Source of the DNA: Streptomyces alboniger
GTDB lineage: Bacteria > Actinomycetota > Actinomycetes > Streptomycetales > Streptomycetaceae
Length of the DNA: 64,000 bases
Assembly: GCF_008704395.1 (NCBI RefSeq)
Contig: NZ_CP023695.1
Location: 5,208,001-5,272,000 of the forward strand
Direction: 5' to 3'
This document shows, in pieces, positions 16,688 through 25,984 of this stretch (position 1 is its first letter; each line of letters starts with the position of its first letter). A model generated the notes under the pieces. That model was not told where the DNA came from, searched no databases, and was given only the letters and a program-made list of their open reading frames with translations. The position numbers and the translations under genes were made by a program.

Positions 16688-17637
16688 GGGTGCTGCTGAT
16701 CGGAGCCAACGGATACCTCGGCCGGTTCGTCGCAGACCGGCTGCTCGCCGACCCCGCGGTGCAGCTCACCGCCCTCGGCCGCGGCGACGACTCGGACGTA
16801 CGGTTCGACCTCGCCAGCGGAAGCCCCGGCGCGCTCACGCGCTTCCTGGACGCCGTGCACCCGGGCGTCGTCATCAACTGCGCGGGCGCCACCCGCGGCG
16901 GAGCCCGCGAGCTGACCCGGCACAACACCGTCGCCGTCGCCACCATCTGCGAGGCCCTGCGCCGCAGCGGCTGCGGGGCACGCCTGGTGCAGCTCGGCTG
17001 CGGCGCCGAGTACGGGCCGAGCCAGCCGGGCTCCTCCACCGCGGAGGACGCCGTGCCGCGGCCCGGCGGGCCCTACGGCGTCAGCAAACTCGCCGCGACC
17101 GAGCTCGTACTCGGTTCCGGACTCGACGCCGTCGTCCTACGGGTCTTCTCACCCGCCGGACCCGGCACGCCCGCCGGGTCACCGCTCGGGCGGCTCGCCG
17201 AGGCCATGCGGCGCGCGATGCAGGCGGGGGACGGCGAGTTGAAGCTCGGCGGCCTCGGTGTGCAGCGGGACTTCGTCGACGTACGCGATGTCGCGCGGGC
17301 CGTGCACGCGGCCTCGCTCTCCGCCGCCCAGGGCATCGTGAACATCGGCGCGGGGCGTGCCGTACGGCTGCGCGACGCCGCCGCCGTCCTCGCCCGCGTC
17401 GCCGGGTACGGCGGCGCCCTGCACGAACTGGACCAGGTGCCCGTGCGGGCGGTCATCGGCCACCCCCGCGCCGAAGGGGAACACGGTGCCCCTGCCGCGT
17501 ACCCCTACCCGGACGGCTGCGGCAGCTGGCAGCAGGCCGATGTGCGCACCGCGCGCGACCGCCTCGGCTGGCGGCCCCGCATCAACCTCGAAGAGTCACT
17601 CGCCGACATCTGGATGGAGGCCGCATGCCGCATCTGA
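16684..17637 (+). CDS. NAD-dependent sugar-nucleotide epimerase/dehydratase
   Basis: 317 aa from ATG 16684. Rossmann motif GANGYLG at the N-terminus and the extended-SDR catalytic pair YGVSK (Tyr and Lys). Compared with GalE/WbpP/PelX-type enzymes the length is usual and the fold complete. In this operon the likely job is making the C4-epimer sugar nucleotide (for example UDP-GalNAc from UDP-GlcNAc) used by the neighbouring PelF-type transferase. It overlaps the spherulin-4 gene by 13 bases. Substrate is inferred from context only. Confidence 0.82.
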   Translation: MRVLLIGANGYLGRFVADRLLADPAVQLTALGRGDDSDVRFDLASGSPGALTRFLDAVHPGVVINCAGATRGGARELTRHNTVAVATICEALRRSGCGARLVQLGCGAEYGPSQPGSSTAEDAVPRPGGPYGVSKLAATELVLGSGLDAVVLRVFSPAGPGTPAGSPLGRLAEAMRRAMQAGDGELKLGGLGVQRDFVDVRDVARAVHAASLSAAQGIVNIGAGRAVRLRDAAAVLARVAGYGGALHELDQVPVRAVIGHPRAEGEHGAPAAYPYPDGCGSWQQADVRTARDRLGWRPRINLEESLADIWMEAACRI

Positions 17638-18389
17638 CCAGGACCGCAAGGGGCGCCACCGACACCGGCATACGCCTCGGCTTCGGCATCCCGGGGTTCG
17701 CCCACCCCCTCGTCGCCCCCCTCGAATGGGGCGAACTCACCCGGCCCGGCACCCCTTTGAAATGGGTTGTCCTGAACGTCGCGAACGGCCCGGGTGAGCG
17801 GCCCGACCCGCACTGCCTGGAGGCGGCGGGACGCCTGCGGAACGGAGGCGTCCGCGTACTCGGCCACCTCGACGCCCGGCACGGCGCCCGCCCCTTCGGG
17901 GAGCTGGTCTCCGACGCGCACCGCTACCTCGACTGGTATCAGGTCGACGGCTTCTCGCTGGACCGCTGTCCCACGGAGCGGGCGGCGCTCCCGGAGGTGC
18001 GCAGGACCGTCACCACACTGCGCGCGCTGGTCGACCACGCCCACATCGTGCTCGGCCACGGCACACATCCGTACCCCGGATACGCCGAAACGGGCGACCA
18101 GTTGGTGACCTTCGCCGGCCCCTGGAGCGACTACCGCTGGTCGCAGGTGGCCGAGTGGACCGCCGACTACCCGCCCGAGCGCTTCTGCCACTTCGTGCAC
18201 GGCATGCCGCGCGGCCACCTGGAGGAGGCGCTGCGCATCGCCCGCTGGCAGGGCGCCTCGACGATCTACTTCACCGACCGCGTGGGAACCGACCGCGTGG
18301 AAGGGGCCGGCGCGGGCGACCCCTGGGAGTCCATGCCCGGTTACTGGGACGAAATCGTCTCGCGTATCGGAACGGGTGTCTCGGAATGA
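17625..18389 (+). CDS. Spherulin-4 family putative glycoside hydrolase
   Basis: 254 aa. TIM-barrel-type spherulin-4 protein, the superfamily that includes Aspergillus Sph3 (GH135, cleaves galactosaminogalactan) and resembles the PelA hydrolase domain. Candidate acidic catalytic residues are D108 and D113 in YQVDGFSLDRCP. Late motifs include HGTHPYPGY and WQGASTIYFTDR. No signal peptide or membrane anchor is visible, so it appears cytoplasmic, unlike Sph3 or PelA. It is the last gene of the polysaccharide cassette. Family confident; polymer-degrading or editing role inferred. Confidence 0.85.
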   Translation: MPHLTRTARGATDTGIRLGFGIPGFAHPLVAPLEWGELTRPGTPLKWVVLNVANGPGERPDPHCLEAAGRLRNGGVRVLGHLDARHGARPFGELVSDAHRYLDWYQVDGFSLDRCPTERAALPEVRRTVTTLRALVDHAHIVLGHGTHPYPGYAETGDQLVTFAGPWSDYRWSQVAEWTADYPPERFCHFVHGMPRGHLEEALRIARWQGASTIYFTDRVGTDRVEGAGAGDPWESMPGYWDEIVSRIGTGVSE

Positions 18390-18452
18390 AGAAGGGCGTG
18401 GCAGTGTTACGGAAAGAACAACCGTTCCGAAATACCGACCAACGGAGTCCCC

Positions 18453-19631
18453 GTGTCGCTGCCACCCCTGGTCGAGCCCGCGTCTGAGCTCACCGTCGAC
18501 GAGGTCCGCAGGTACTCCCGCCACCTGATCATCCCGGATGTCGGGATGGACGGGCAGAAGCGGCTGAAGAACGCCAAGGTGCTGTGTGTCGGCGCCGGTG
18601 GCCTCGGGTCCCCGGCGCTGATGTACCTGGCCGCGGCCGGTGTCGGCACGCTCGGCATCGTCGAGTTCGACGAGGTCGACGAGTCCAACCTCCAGCGGCA
18701 GATCATCCACAGCCAGGCCGACATCGGCCGCTCGAAGGCGGAGTCCGCGAAGGACTCGGTCCTCGGCATCAACCCGTACGTGAACGTGATCCTCCACGAA
18801 GAGCGGCTCGAGGCCGACAACGTGATGGACATCTTCAGCCAGTACGACCTGATCGTCGACGGCACGGACAACTTCGCGACGCGCTACCTGGTCAACGACG
18901 CGTGCGTGCTCCTCAACAAGCCGTACGTCTGGGGTTCGATCTACCGCTTCGACGGCCAGGCGTCGGTCTTCTGGTCCGAGCACGGCCCCTGCTACCGCTG
19001 CCTCTACCCCGAGCCCCCGCCGCCCGGCATGGTCCCCTCCTGCGCCGAGGGCGGCGTGCTCGGCGTGCTCTGCGCGTCGATCGGCTCCATCCAGGTCACC
19101 GAGGCGATCAAGGTCCTCACGGGCACGGGCGAGCCGCTGGTCGGCCGCCTGATGATCTACGACGCCCTGGAGATGCAGTACCGCCAGGTCAAGGTCCGCA
19201 AGGACCCCGACTGCGCGGTCTGCGGCGAGAACCCCACCGTCACCGAGCTGATCGACTACGAGGCCTTCTGCGGCGTCGTCTCCGAGGAGGCCCAGGAGGC
19301 GGCGGCCGGCTCGACGATCACTCCCAAGCAGCTCAAGGAGTGGATCGACGAGGGCGAGAACATCGAGATCATCGACGTCCGCGAGATCAACGAGTACGAG
19401 ATCGTCTCGATCCCCGGCGCCAAGCTGATCCCCAAGAACGAGTTCCTCATGGGCACCGCCCTGGAGAGCATGCCGCAGGACAAGAAGATCGTCCTGCACT
19501 GCAAGACGGGTGTCCGCAGTGCGGAAGTCCTCGCCGTCCTGAAGTCGGCGGGCTTCTCGGACGCGGTGCACGTGGGCGGCGGCGTGATCGGATGGGTCCA
19601 CCAGATCGAGCCCGAGAAGCCGGTCTACTAG
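18453..19631 (+). CDS. moeZ: Adenylyltransferase/sulfurtransferase MoeZ
   Basis: 392 aa from GTG. The N-terminal MoeB/ThiF domain has ATP-binding GAGGLGS, the NLQRQIIHSQADIG motif and two zinc CxxC pairs (CYRC and CAVC). The C-terminal rhodanese domain has active-site Cys in HCKTGVRS. It adenylates ubiquitin-like sulfur carriers and charges them with sulfur for molybdopterin, thiamine, cysteine (CysO) or secondary metabolite pathways. An inverted repeat CGGAA-n10-TTCCG (18410-18429) lies just upstream of the start and may be regulatory. Confidence 0.95.
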   Translation: MSLPPLVEPASELTVDEVRRYSRHLIIPDVGMDGQKRLKNAKVLCVGAGGLGSPALMYLAAAGVGTLGIVEFDEVDESNLQRQIIHSQADIGRSKAESAKDSVLGINPYVNVILHEERLEADNVMDIFSQYDLIVDGTDNFATRYLVNDACVLLNKPYVWGSIYRFDGQASVFWSEHGPCYRCLYPEPPPPGMVPSCAEGGVLGVLCASIGSIQVTEAIKVLTGTGEPLVGRLMIYDALEMQYRQVKVRKDPDCAVCGENPTVTELIDYEAFCGVVSEEAQEAAAGSTITPKQLKEWIDEGENIEIIDVREINEYEIVSIPGAKLIPKNEFLMGTALESMPQDKKIVLHCKTGVRSAEVLAVLKSAGFSDAVHVGGGVIGWVHQIEPEKPVY

Positions 19632-19644
19632 ATCTGTCAGGCGA

Positions 19645-19674
19645 AAGGCCCCGCACCATCCGGTGCGGGGCCTT
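19645..19674. terminator. Bidirectional terminator between moeZ and hydrolase
   Basis: AAGGCCCCGCACC (19645-19657), 4-base loop, GGTGCGGGGCCTT (19662-19674): 13 perfect pairs between convergent genes. Confidence 0.9.
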
Positions 19675-19687
19675 CGTCATGTGCCGG

Positions 19688-21217
19688 TCAGGACTCGCAG
19701 ACCTTGCCGTCCTTCGGAGCCTTGCCCTTCAGCAGGTAGTCGTCGACCGTGTCGTCCACGCAGTCGCTGCCGTTGCCGTACGCGCCATGGCCCTCGCCCT
19801 TCCAGGTCATGTGGACGCCGACGCCCTTGCCCAGCTCGTCCGCCATCTTGCGGGCGCCCTCGTACGGGGTGGCCGGGTCGCCGGTGTTACCGATGACCAG
19901 GATCGGGGCCGCGCCCGGGGCGCTCACCTCGGGGGAGTCGTGCTGACCGGCCACCGGCCACCGGTGGCACCAGCCCGCCGTGTCCCAGGCCATGAACGCG
20001 CCGAAGACCGGTGAGATCCCACGGAACCGGTCCAGACGCTTGCTGGCCTCCTCCGGAGTGGACCGCGCCTTGGCGTCCAGACAGGAGATCGTCCGCTGCG
20101 CGTGGTTCTGCGTGCTGTAGCGGCCGGAGGCGTCGCGTTCGTTGTAGGCGTCGGCGAGGCGCAGCAGCGTGGTGCCGTCGCCCTTCTCGGCGTCCTGGAG
20201 GCCGCGGGTCAGCGCGGGCCAGGTCTGCTTGCTGTACAGCGTGACCAGGATGCCCGTGCTCGCCAGGGACTCGGTCAGCTTGCGGTCGCCCGAGGTACGC
20301 ATCGGCTCGGCGTCCAGCCGGTCGAAAAGCTTCGCTATCTTCGCGGTGCCCGCCTTCGGGTCCTGGCCGCGGGACTTGAAGTAGTTGTCGAGGGCGCGCT
20401 GGAAGCCCCGCGCCTGGTTCTCCGCGTGGCCGACCGAGTCCGCGCTGGGGTCGACGACCGCGTCCATGGCGAGGCGGCCGACGCGCTTGGGAAACAGGTG
20501 TGCGTACGTACCACCGAGTTCGGTGCCGTACGAGACGCCCATGTAGTGCAGCTTGTCGTCGCCGAGGACCTGGCGCATGAGGTCCATGTCGCGGGCGGCC
20601 TCGACGGTCGACACATGACCGATGAGCTTCTTCGCACCGCGCGCGCAGCCCGCTCCGAAGTCCGCCGCGTCCTTGAAGTACGCCTTCTCCTCAGCCGGGG
20701 TGTCCGGCGTGAGGTCGACCTTCTCCTCGGCGGCCTGGGTGGTCTTGTCGTCGCGGCAGCGCAGGCCCTCGCTGGCGCCGACCCCGCGCGGGTCGAAGCT
20801 CACCAGGTCGTACCGCTCGCGCAGAGTGCCGTACATGTCGGCGAAGGACGGCAGCCCGGAGACGCCCGAGCCGCCGGGGCCGCCGAAGTTGAAGACGAGC
20901 GAGCCGATGCGGTCGCCCTCGCCGGTGGACTTGCCGCGGATCAGGGCGATGCCGATGGTCTCGCCGTCCGGCTCGGCGTAGTCCAACGGGACCTTGAGGG
21001 TGGCGCACTGCCAGCCGGAGCCCGGCGCGGTGCCGCCCTCGGGAGCCTTGCAGCGGTCCCAGTCCAGCTTCTGGGCCGCGAGACCCTTGCCGGCGCCCTT
21101 CTCGTCCTGCCTCCCTCGACCCTTGTGGTCATCGGAAGAACCGTCGCAGCCGACAGCGAGCCCCGCCACCAGAATTCCCGCGGCGGCCAGTGCCGCGGAC
21201 CGTACGTAACGCTGCAT
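19688..21217 (-). CDS. Secreted alpha/beta hydrolase, TAP-like lipoprotein
   Basis: 509 aa. Lipoprotein signal with lipobox AVGC (C24). Alpha/beta hydrolase fold with nucleophile elbow GVSYGTELGG, oxyanion region FNFGGPGGSG, and a C-terminal TAP-like domain carrying the acid (NTGDPATPYEGA) and His (GHGAYG). The family includes Streptomyces tripeptidyl aminopeptidases and the SlpD/SlpE mycelium-associated peptidases. It probably trims peptides outside the membrane. A close paralogue is encoded immediately upstream. Confidence 0.92.
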   Translation of the reverse strand: MQRYVRSAALAAAGILVAGLAVGCDGSSDDHKGRGRQDEKGAGKGLAAQKLDWDRCKAPEGGTAPGSGWQCATLKVPLDYAEPDGETIGIALIRGKSTGEGDRIGSLVFNFGGPGGSGVSGLPSFADMYGTLRERYDLVSFDPRGVGASEGLRCRDDKTTQAAEEKVDLTPDTPAEEKAYFKDAADFGAGCARGAKKLIGHVSTVEAARDMDLMRQVLGDDKLHYMGVSYGTELGGTYAHLFPKRVGRLAMDAVVDPSADSVGHAENQARGFQRALDNYFKSRGQDPKAGTAKIAKLFDRLDAEPMRTSGDRKLTESLASTGILVTLYSKQTWPALTRGLQDAEKGDGTTLLRLADAYNERDASGRYSTQNHAQRTISCLDAKARSTPEEASKRLDRFRGISPVFGAFMAWDTAGWCHRWPVAGQHDSPEVSAPGAAPILVIGNTGDPATPYEGARKMADELGKGVGVHMTWKGEGHGAYGNGSDCVDDTVDDYLLKGKAPKDGKVCES

Positions 21218-21299
21218 GAAGGCGCTTCCCCCCTTGGAAGACAGTCAAGCCATAGTAGGCGGGACCACTGACAGTGACCGGGGTGGGCCGTTCGAGAGG

Positions 21300-22847
21300 T
21301 CAGGAGCAGACGGTTCCGGTCTTTGGGACCTCGCCGTCGAGGAGATAGCCGTCCACCGCCTCGCGCACGCACTTGTTCTTGCTGTCGTAGGCCCCGTGCC
21401 CCTCGCCCTTGTACGTCAGCTCGACGCCGACGCCCTTGCCGAGGGCCTCGGCCATCTTGCGGGCGCCCTCGTACGGTGTGGCCGGGTCGCCGGTGTTGCC
21501 GATGACGACGATGGGCGGCGCGCCCGCCGCGCCGACGTCCGGGTGGTCGGCCTGTCCCTCGACCGCCCAGTCGGTGCAGGCGAGCATGCCCCAGGCCAGA
21601 TAGTCGCCGAACAGCGGTGATGCCTTCCGGAAGGCGGGCAGTTTCTCCTCGACGTACCGCGGGGCGTAACGCGCCTTGTCGTCGGCACAGTTGATGGAGA
21701 CGTTGGCTGCCTGGAGGTTGTTGTACTTGCCGTCCTCGTCGCGGCCGTTCATCGCGTCCGAGAGCGACATCAGGATCCTGCCGTCACCGTCGTACGCCTC
21801 TTCGAGGCCTTGGGTGAGGTACGGCCAGAAGTCCTTGGAGTACAGGGCTTGCGCGATGCCGTTGGTGGCCGCGGTCTGGGTCAGCTCGCGGGGCGGGAGG
21901 CCGGCGACCGGCTTGCTGTCCAGGTCCTCCAGGAACTGGGCGATCCTGTCCTTCACGTCCTTCTCCGTGTCGCCGACCGGGCAGTCCGCGGCTTTGGAGG
22001 TGCAGTCCTTCGCGAAGTTGTCGAGAGCGAGCTGGAACCCCCTGGCCTGACCGAGGGAGCCCTCCTCGGAGGTCTGGGTGGGGTCGACGACCGCGTCGAA
22101 GACGGCCCGGCCGACCTTCTTGGGGAACAGGTGTGCGTAGATGCCGCCGAGTTCGGTGCCGTACGAGATGCCGAAGTAGTGCAGCTTGTCGTCGCCCAGG
22201 ACCTGGCGCATCAGGTCCATGTCGCGGGCCGTGTCGGTGGTGCGGACGTGGGGGAGCGTCTTGCCGGAGTTCTTGTCGCAGGCACTGTTGAACGCCTTGA
22301 CGCTGTCGACCAGCTTCTTCTTCTCGGCGTCGTCGTCGGGTGTCGAGTCCTGCTGGAAGTACGTGTCGAGCTGTTCGTCGTCCTCGCATTCGATACCCGC
22401 GCTGCGGCCCACGCCACGCGGGTCGAAGCTCACCAGGTCGTAGCGGGTGCGCAGGTTGGCGTAGTCCGAACCGAAGGCGGGCAGGGTGGTGATGCCCGAG
22501 CCGCCCGGGCCGCCGAAGTTGAAGACGAGCGAGCCGACGCGGTCGCTCTTGTCGCCGCTCGCGGTGGCCTTGATCAGCGCGATGTCGATCGTGCCGCCCT
22601 TCGGCTTCGTCCAGTCGAGAGGGGCCTTCATGGTGGCGCACTGCCACTCCCCGCCGCCGGGCAGCGGGGAGGGTGCCTCACCCCCGCCCTCGGATGCGGC
22701 GGGAGCGGGGCAGTCCTTCCATTTCAGCTTCTGAGCCGACAGGTCCTCGTCCTCGGAGTCGCTGCCGCCGCACGCCGCGAGCGTGGCGGACAGGAGCAGG
22801 GTGGCGGCGGCCAGGGCGCGGGCGCGTGGCTGGGGCTGTGAGGGCAT
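21300..22847 (-). CDS. Secreted alpha/beta hydrolase, TAP-like lipoprotein (paralogue)
   Basis: 515 aa from ATG 22847; a longer frame to 22955 adds only Pro-rich sequence ahead of the signal peptide. Lipobox LAAC (C26). It has the same architecture as its downstream neighbour: FNFGGPGGSG, elbow GISYGTELGG, NTGDPATPYEGA and GHGAYD. The tandem pair on one strand, 82 bases apart, is a gene duplication. An insertion relative to the paralogue carries two extra Cys (DCTSKAADCPVGD). Confidence 0.92.
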   Translation of the reverse strand: MPSQPQPRARALAAATLLLSATLAACGGSDSEDEDLSAQKLKWKDCPAPAASEGGGEAPSPLPGGGEWQCATMKAPLDWTKPKGGTIDIALIKATASGDKSDRVGSLVFNFGGPGGSGITTLPAFGSDYANLRTRYDLVSFDPRGVGRSAGIECEDDEQLDTYFQQDSTPDDDAEKKKLVDSVKAFNSACDKNSGKTLPHVRTTDTARDMDLMRQVLGDDKLHYFGISYGTELGGIYAHLFPKKVGRAVFDAVVDPTQTSEEGSLGQARGFQLALDNFAKDCTSKAADCPVGDTEKDVKDRIAQFLEDLDSKPVAGLPPRELTQTAATNGIAQALYSKDFWPYLTQGLEEAYDGDGRILMSLSDAMNGRDEDGKYNNLQAANVSINCADDKARYAPRYVEEKLPAFRKASPLFGDYLAWGMLACTDWAVEGQADHPDVGAAGAPPIVVIGNTGDPATPYEGARKMAEALGKGVGVELTYKGEGHGAYDSKNKCVREAVDGYLLDGEVPKTGTVCS

Positions 22848-22933
22848 GTGCCCATCCTGCGGGGGGTCCTGACGGGGCGCTCGGGGCGCGGGCCGTGTGG
22901 GTGAGGGCGGGGGTGCGTGCCCCTGGGGGGCAC

Positions 22934-22953
22934 GGGGAACCGCGCGACCAGTC
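22934..22953 (+). repeat. Dispersed intergenic repeat, copy 1
   Basis: GGGGAACCGCGCGACCAGTC. The same element, differing at two pyrimidine positions, occurs on the opposite strand at 50912-50931. It lies in the 171-base gap between the hydrolase start and the membrane-protein stop and resembles a short palindromic intergenic element common in Streptomyces. Confidence 0.6.
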
Positions 22954-23018
22954 ACGACGCGCCCGCAGACGACACACTGCGCCCTCCCGCGGAGCGAACC
23001 GCCCCACCCGGCGGAGCG

Positions 23019-25811
23019 CTAAAGCAGGCCCTTCCTTGTGAGGTGGTTGAAGAACAGCCACCCCGGAAGCACCGGAAGCCACAACGTCAGGAGCCGGTAG
23101 AGCAGCACCGCGGGCGCCGCCACGTCCTTGGGGACGCCGACCGCGATCAGACCGATCGTCAGCGTCGCCTCCACCGCGCCCACGCCACCGGGCGTCGGCG
23201 CCGCCGACCCCAGCGCGTTGCCCGCGAGGAAGACCACCGCGACGCTCGCGAGGCTCAGCGAGGTCATCTGATCATTGCCGAAGGCCCGTACCGAAGCGTC
23301 CAGGCAGAGCACGAACATCAGGGTCAGCAGGAGCATCCCGCCGATGCCGGTGAGCAGCTTCTGCGGTCGCTGGAGCACGTCCAGCATGCGCGGCACGACA
23401 CCCGCGAAAAGCGACCGCACGCGCGTGACGACGAATTTCCGCAGGAACGGGATCGCCGTCACCACGAGGACCAGTACCGCGACCGACAGAAGACCGGCGA
23501 TGACCGTGCGGGACGGCGTGAACGACGGCGTCTTCTCCGTACCCGTCAGATAACCGAAGACGAGCAGCAGCAGGATGTGCGACCCGAGACCGAAGAGCTG
23601 CGAGGCCCCGACGCTCGCCACCGCGAGCCCCGAGCGCACTCCGGAGCGTTGCAGGAACCGCGTGTTGAGCGCGACACCGCCGACCGCGGCGGGCGCGACG
23701 ATCTTCACGAACGACCCGGCGACCTGCGCCGCCACCGCCCGCAGGAACGGCACCCGTTCCGGCACGAAGCCCAGCAGGCTCATCGCGGCGGCGAAGTAGC
23801 TCAGCGCGGAGAACCCGACGGCGGCGGCCACCCACCCCCACTGGGCCTCCTGGAAGAGCGTGCCGAACTCGACGTGCGTGAGCTGTGACAGCAGGAAGTA
23901 CGCGCCGATCGCACCGGCGATGAAACTGATCAGGGTGCGGGGCCTGATCCGCTGCAACTGCGCGGGCTCAACCGGCGCCGTCGGGCGGATGAGCAGCACC
24001 TGGTGGCGGATCTGGGTGAGCAGATCCTCCTCGCGCGCCTGCTCCAGAGCCTCGTCTATGGCCTGCTTCTCGGCCTGCCGCTCCTGCTTGGCGGCCTGCT
24101 TCTCCTGCCTCTGGACCTGCTTGTCCGTCTTCTGGACCTGTTTGTCCGTACGGCCGTCCTCGGGCGCCTCATCGGGCACGTCCGCGCGCGCGGCCTGCCG
24201 GGACCTGCGGGAGGCCTCCAGGACCGCCTCACGCTCGCGCTGGGACCGTTCACGGGCCAGCTTGCGCAGCGTGCCGCGGGTGGAGCGGGTGAGGGCGATC
24301 GGCTGGAGCAGCGGCAGACAGTCGGCCACCGCGTCCGGGCCGAGGATCTCCACGGCGGACGCGACCGCGCGCTCGGCGCCCACGCGCAGGCCGAGGGCGG
24401 TCAGCAGCTGGGCGATGTCCATCCGCAGGACCAGGTCGCCCGCGGCGATCTCGCCGCCGCGCAGATCAGTGAGGATCACCGTGCCGGAACGATCCACCAG
24501 GACCGCGTCGCCCGCCAGCCTGCGGTGCGCGATCCGGCGGGATTGCAGAGCCCGCACCTGCCGCCAGGTCTCGCACAGCAGTTCGTCGGTGATCGCCTCG
24601 TCCGGGAGGGAGTCCAGGGAGCGGCCCCCCGTGTGCTCGTAGACGAGCATCACCGCGTCGGGACCCAGCTCGGAGGTGGCGATCAGCTTCGGCGCGTTGG
24701 CGCCGGCGGCGATCGCCGCGTACGCGAGCAGGGCCTCCTGCTCCAGGGCCTGGCGCAGCGACTGGAGGCTGCGCCGCTGGGTGATGCCGCGCAGCGTGAG
24801 CCGTCGCCATACGCGGTAGAAGAACCCCTGCGCCTGCTGCTCCCGGTCGATGACCGTGACGTCCAGGGGCGGTCCGTCCTCCAGGGTGACGAAGTAGCGG
24901 CGGCCCCGGTCACCGTGCTCGCTGTCCGGGGACTCCTCGCGGGCGGCGCTCACCGGGCGGAAACCGACGTGCCGCAGACCCGCGAGCAGCGTCTGGCCGG
25001 TGGGCCGTACGTTCGGCGAGCCGACCGCGTACAGCGTGCCGTACGCCACGGTCCAGCCGATGAGCACCGTCAGCAGGATCGAGAACGGCGTCGTATAGCC
25101 GGTGACCAGCATCGTGAACGCGTCGAGCAGCAGCACGACGAAGAGCACCAGGCGCCAGCGCGGTCTGCGCGACATGCCGACGGCCGTCATGTAGGCGATG
25201 ACGGGTGCGAGGTAGCCGTGCACCGGATCGGTGAAGGCGTGGAGATCGGCGGGGGACGGCTTGGTGAGCGCGTCCTGGATGGAGTCGGGGGCGGCCTTGG
25301 CGACCCAGAGGTCGGTGGCCAGGGTCACGCCGTGCGCGAGGACGGCCGCGAGGACGCCGTCGGCGATGCGCAGGCCGTCCCGCTTGATCAGCCGTTCGAT
25401 GGCGAACGCGACGGGAACGAGCAGCACCCCGATGCTGGCGACGAGACCCGCCACCTTGATCAGCAGGTCGGGTGCCTGCTCCGTGCCCTTGTCGATGTCC
25501 TGTTCGAGCCCGGACGTCGTGCCGTGCGCGAACGCGGCGATCGCGAGGAGCACGACGATGGCGAGGACGCCGACGAGCAGCCGCATGAGGTCGGAAGGGC
25601 GGTGCACGCGCGCGGAGAGGAGCGGTTCGTCGCCCTCCACACGGTCGGCGTGCGCCCCGCCGTCGGCGCAGTCACCGGGGTCGAAGCACTCGTTGCCGTC
25701 CTTCGGGGTGGGCTCACCGGAGTCCAGGCGTGACTCGGACGCAGAGGTGCCCGCCTTCTTATCGGGATGCACGCCCTGCTGCTCCGTCGTCTCTTCTTGA
25801 TCTCGTATCAC
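23019..25811 (-). CDS. LPG-synthase-TM/UPF0104 flippase-like protein with pseudokinase domain
   Basis: 930 aa from GTG (start uncertain, no clear Shine-Dalgarno). Order: acidic N-terminus; about six helices (residues 85-270); a protein-kinase-like domain (about 290-530); a charged Lys/Gln-rich coiled-coil stretch (TDKQVQKTDKQVQRQEKQAA); then about eight helices of the lysylphosphatidylglycerol-synthase TM (UPF0104/AglD) type. In the kinase-like part the catalytic loop reads HRRLAGDAVLVD and the DFG position reads DLR, so it looks inactive. Possible role: regulated lipid or glycan-lipid flipping. No aminoacyl-transferase domain is present. Confidence 0.82.
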   Translation of the reverse strand: MIRDQEETTEQQGVHPDKKAGTSASESRLDSGEPTPKDGNECFDPGDCADGGAHADRVEGDEPLLSARVHRPSDLMRLLVGVLAIVVLLAIAAFAHGTTSGLEQDIDKGTEQAPDLLIKVAGLVASIGVLLVPVAFAIERLIKRDGLRIADGVLAAVLAHGVTLATDLWVAKAAPDSIQDALTKPSPADLHAFTDPVHGYLAPVIAYMTAVGMSRRPRWRLVLFVVLLLDAFTMLVTGYTTPFSILLTVLIGWTVAYGTLYAVGSPNVRPTGQTLLAGLRHVGFRPVSAAREESPDSEHGDRGRRYFVTLEDGPPLDVTVIDREQQAQGFFYRVWRRLTLRGITQRRSLQSLRQALEQEALLAYAAIAAGANAPKLIATSELGPDAVMLVYEHTGGRSLDSLPDEAITDELLCETWRQVRALQSRRIAHRRLAGDAVLVDRSGTVILTDLRGGEIAAGDLVLRMDIAQLLTALGLRVGAERAVASAVEILGPDAVADCLPLLQPIALTRSTRGTLRKLARERSQREREAVLEASRRSRQAARADVPDEAPEDGRTDKQVQKTDKQVQRQEKQAAKQERQAEKQAIDEALEQAREEDLLTQIRHQVLLIRPTAPVEPAQLQRIRPRTLISFIAGAIGAYFLLSQLTHVEFGTLFQEAQWGWVAAAVGFSALSYFAAAMSLLGFVPERVPFLRAVAAQVAGSFVKIVAPAAVGGVALNTRFLQRSGVRSGLAVASVGASQLFGLGSHILLLLVFGYLTGTEKTPSFTPSRTVIAGLLSVAVLVLVVTAIPFLRKFVVTRVRSLFAGVVPRMLDVLQRPQKLLTGIGGMLLLTLMFVLCLDASVRAFGNDQMTSLSLASVAVVFLAGNALGSAAPTPGGVGAVEATLTIGLIAVGVPKDVAAPAVLLYRLLTLWLPVLPGWLFFNHLTRKGLL

Positions 25812-25984
25812 CAGTCACCGCCCGCACGATGGTGGCATGCCGGGTCGCTACAGGGAGGCATCAGGGGGCAACGCAAGGACGCGAAGTGGTCACGAAACGA
25901 CACTTGGCGCCTTCCCGGCGGCGCCGCGGAACGCTCTGCGGTGAGCCGGCCGCGGTGTCGGCGGGGTACGGCAGGATGGTCCGG

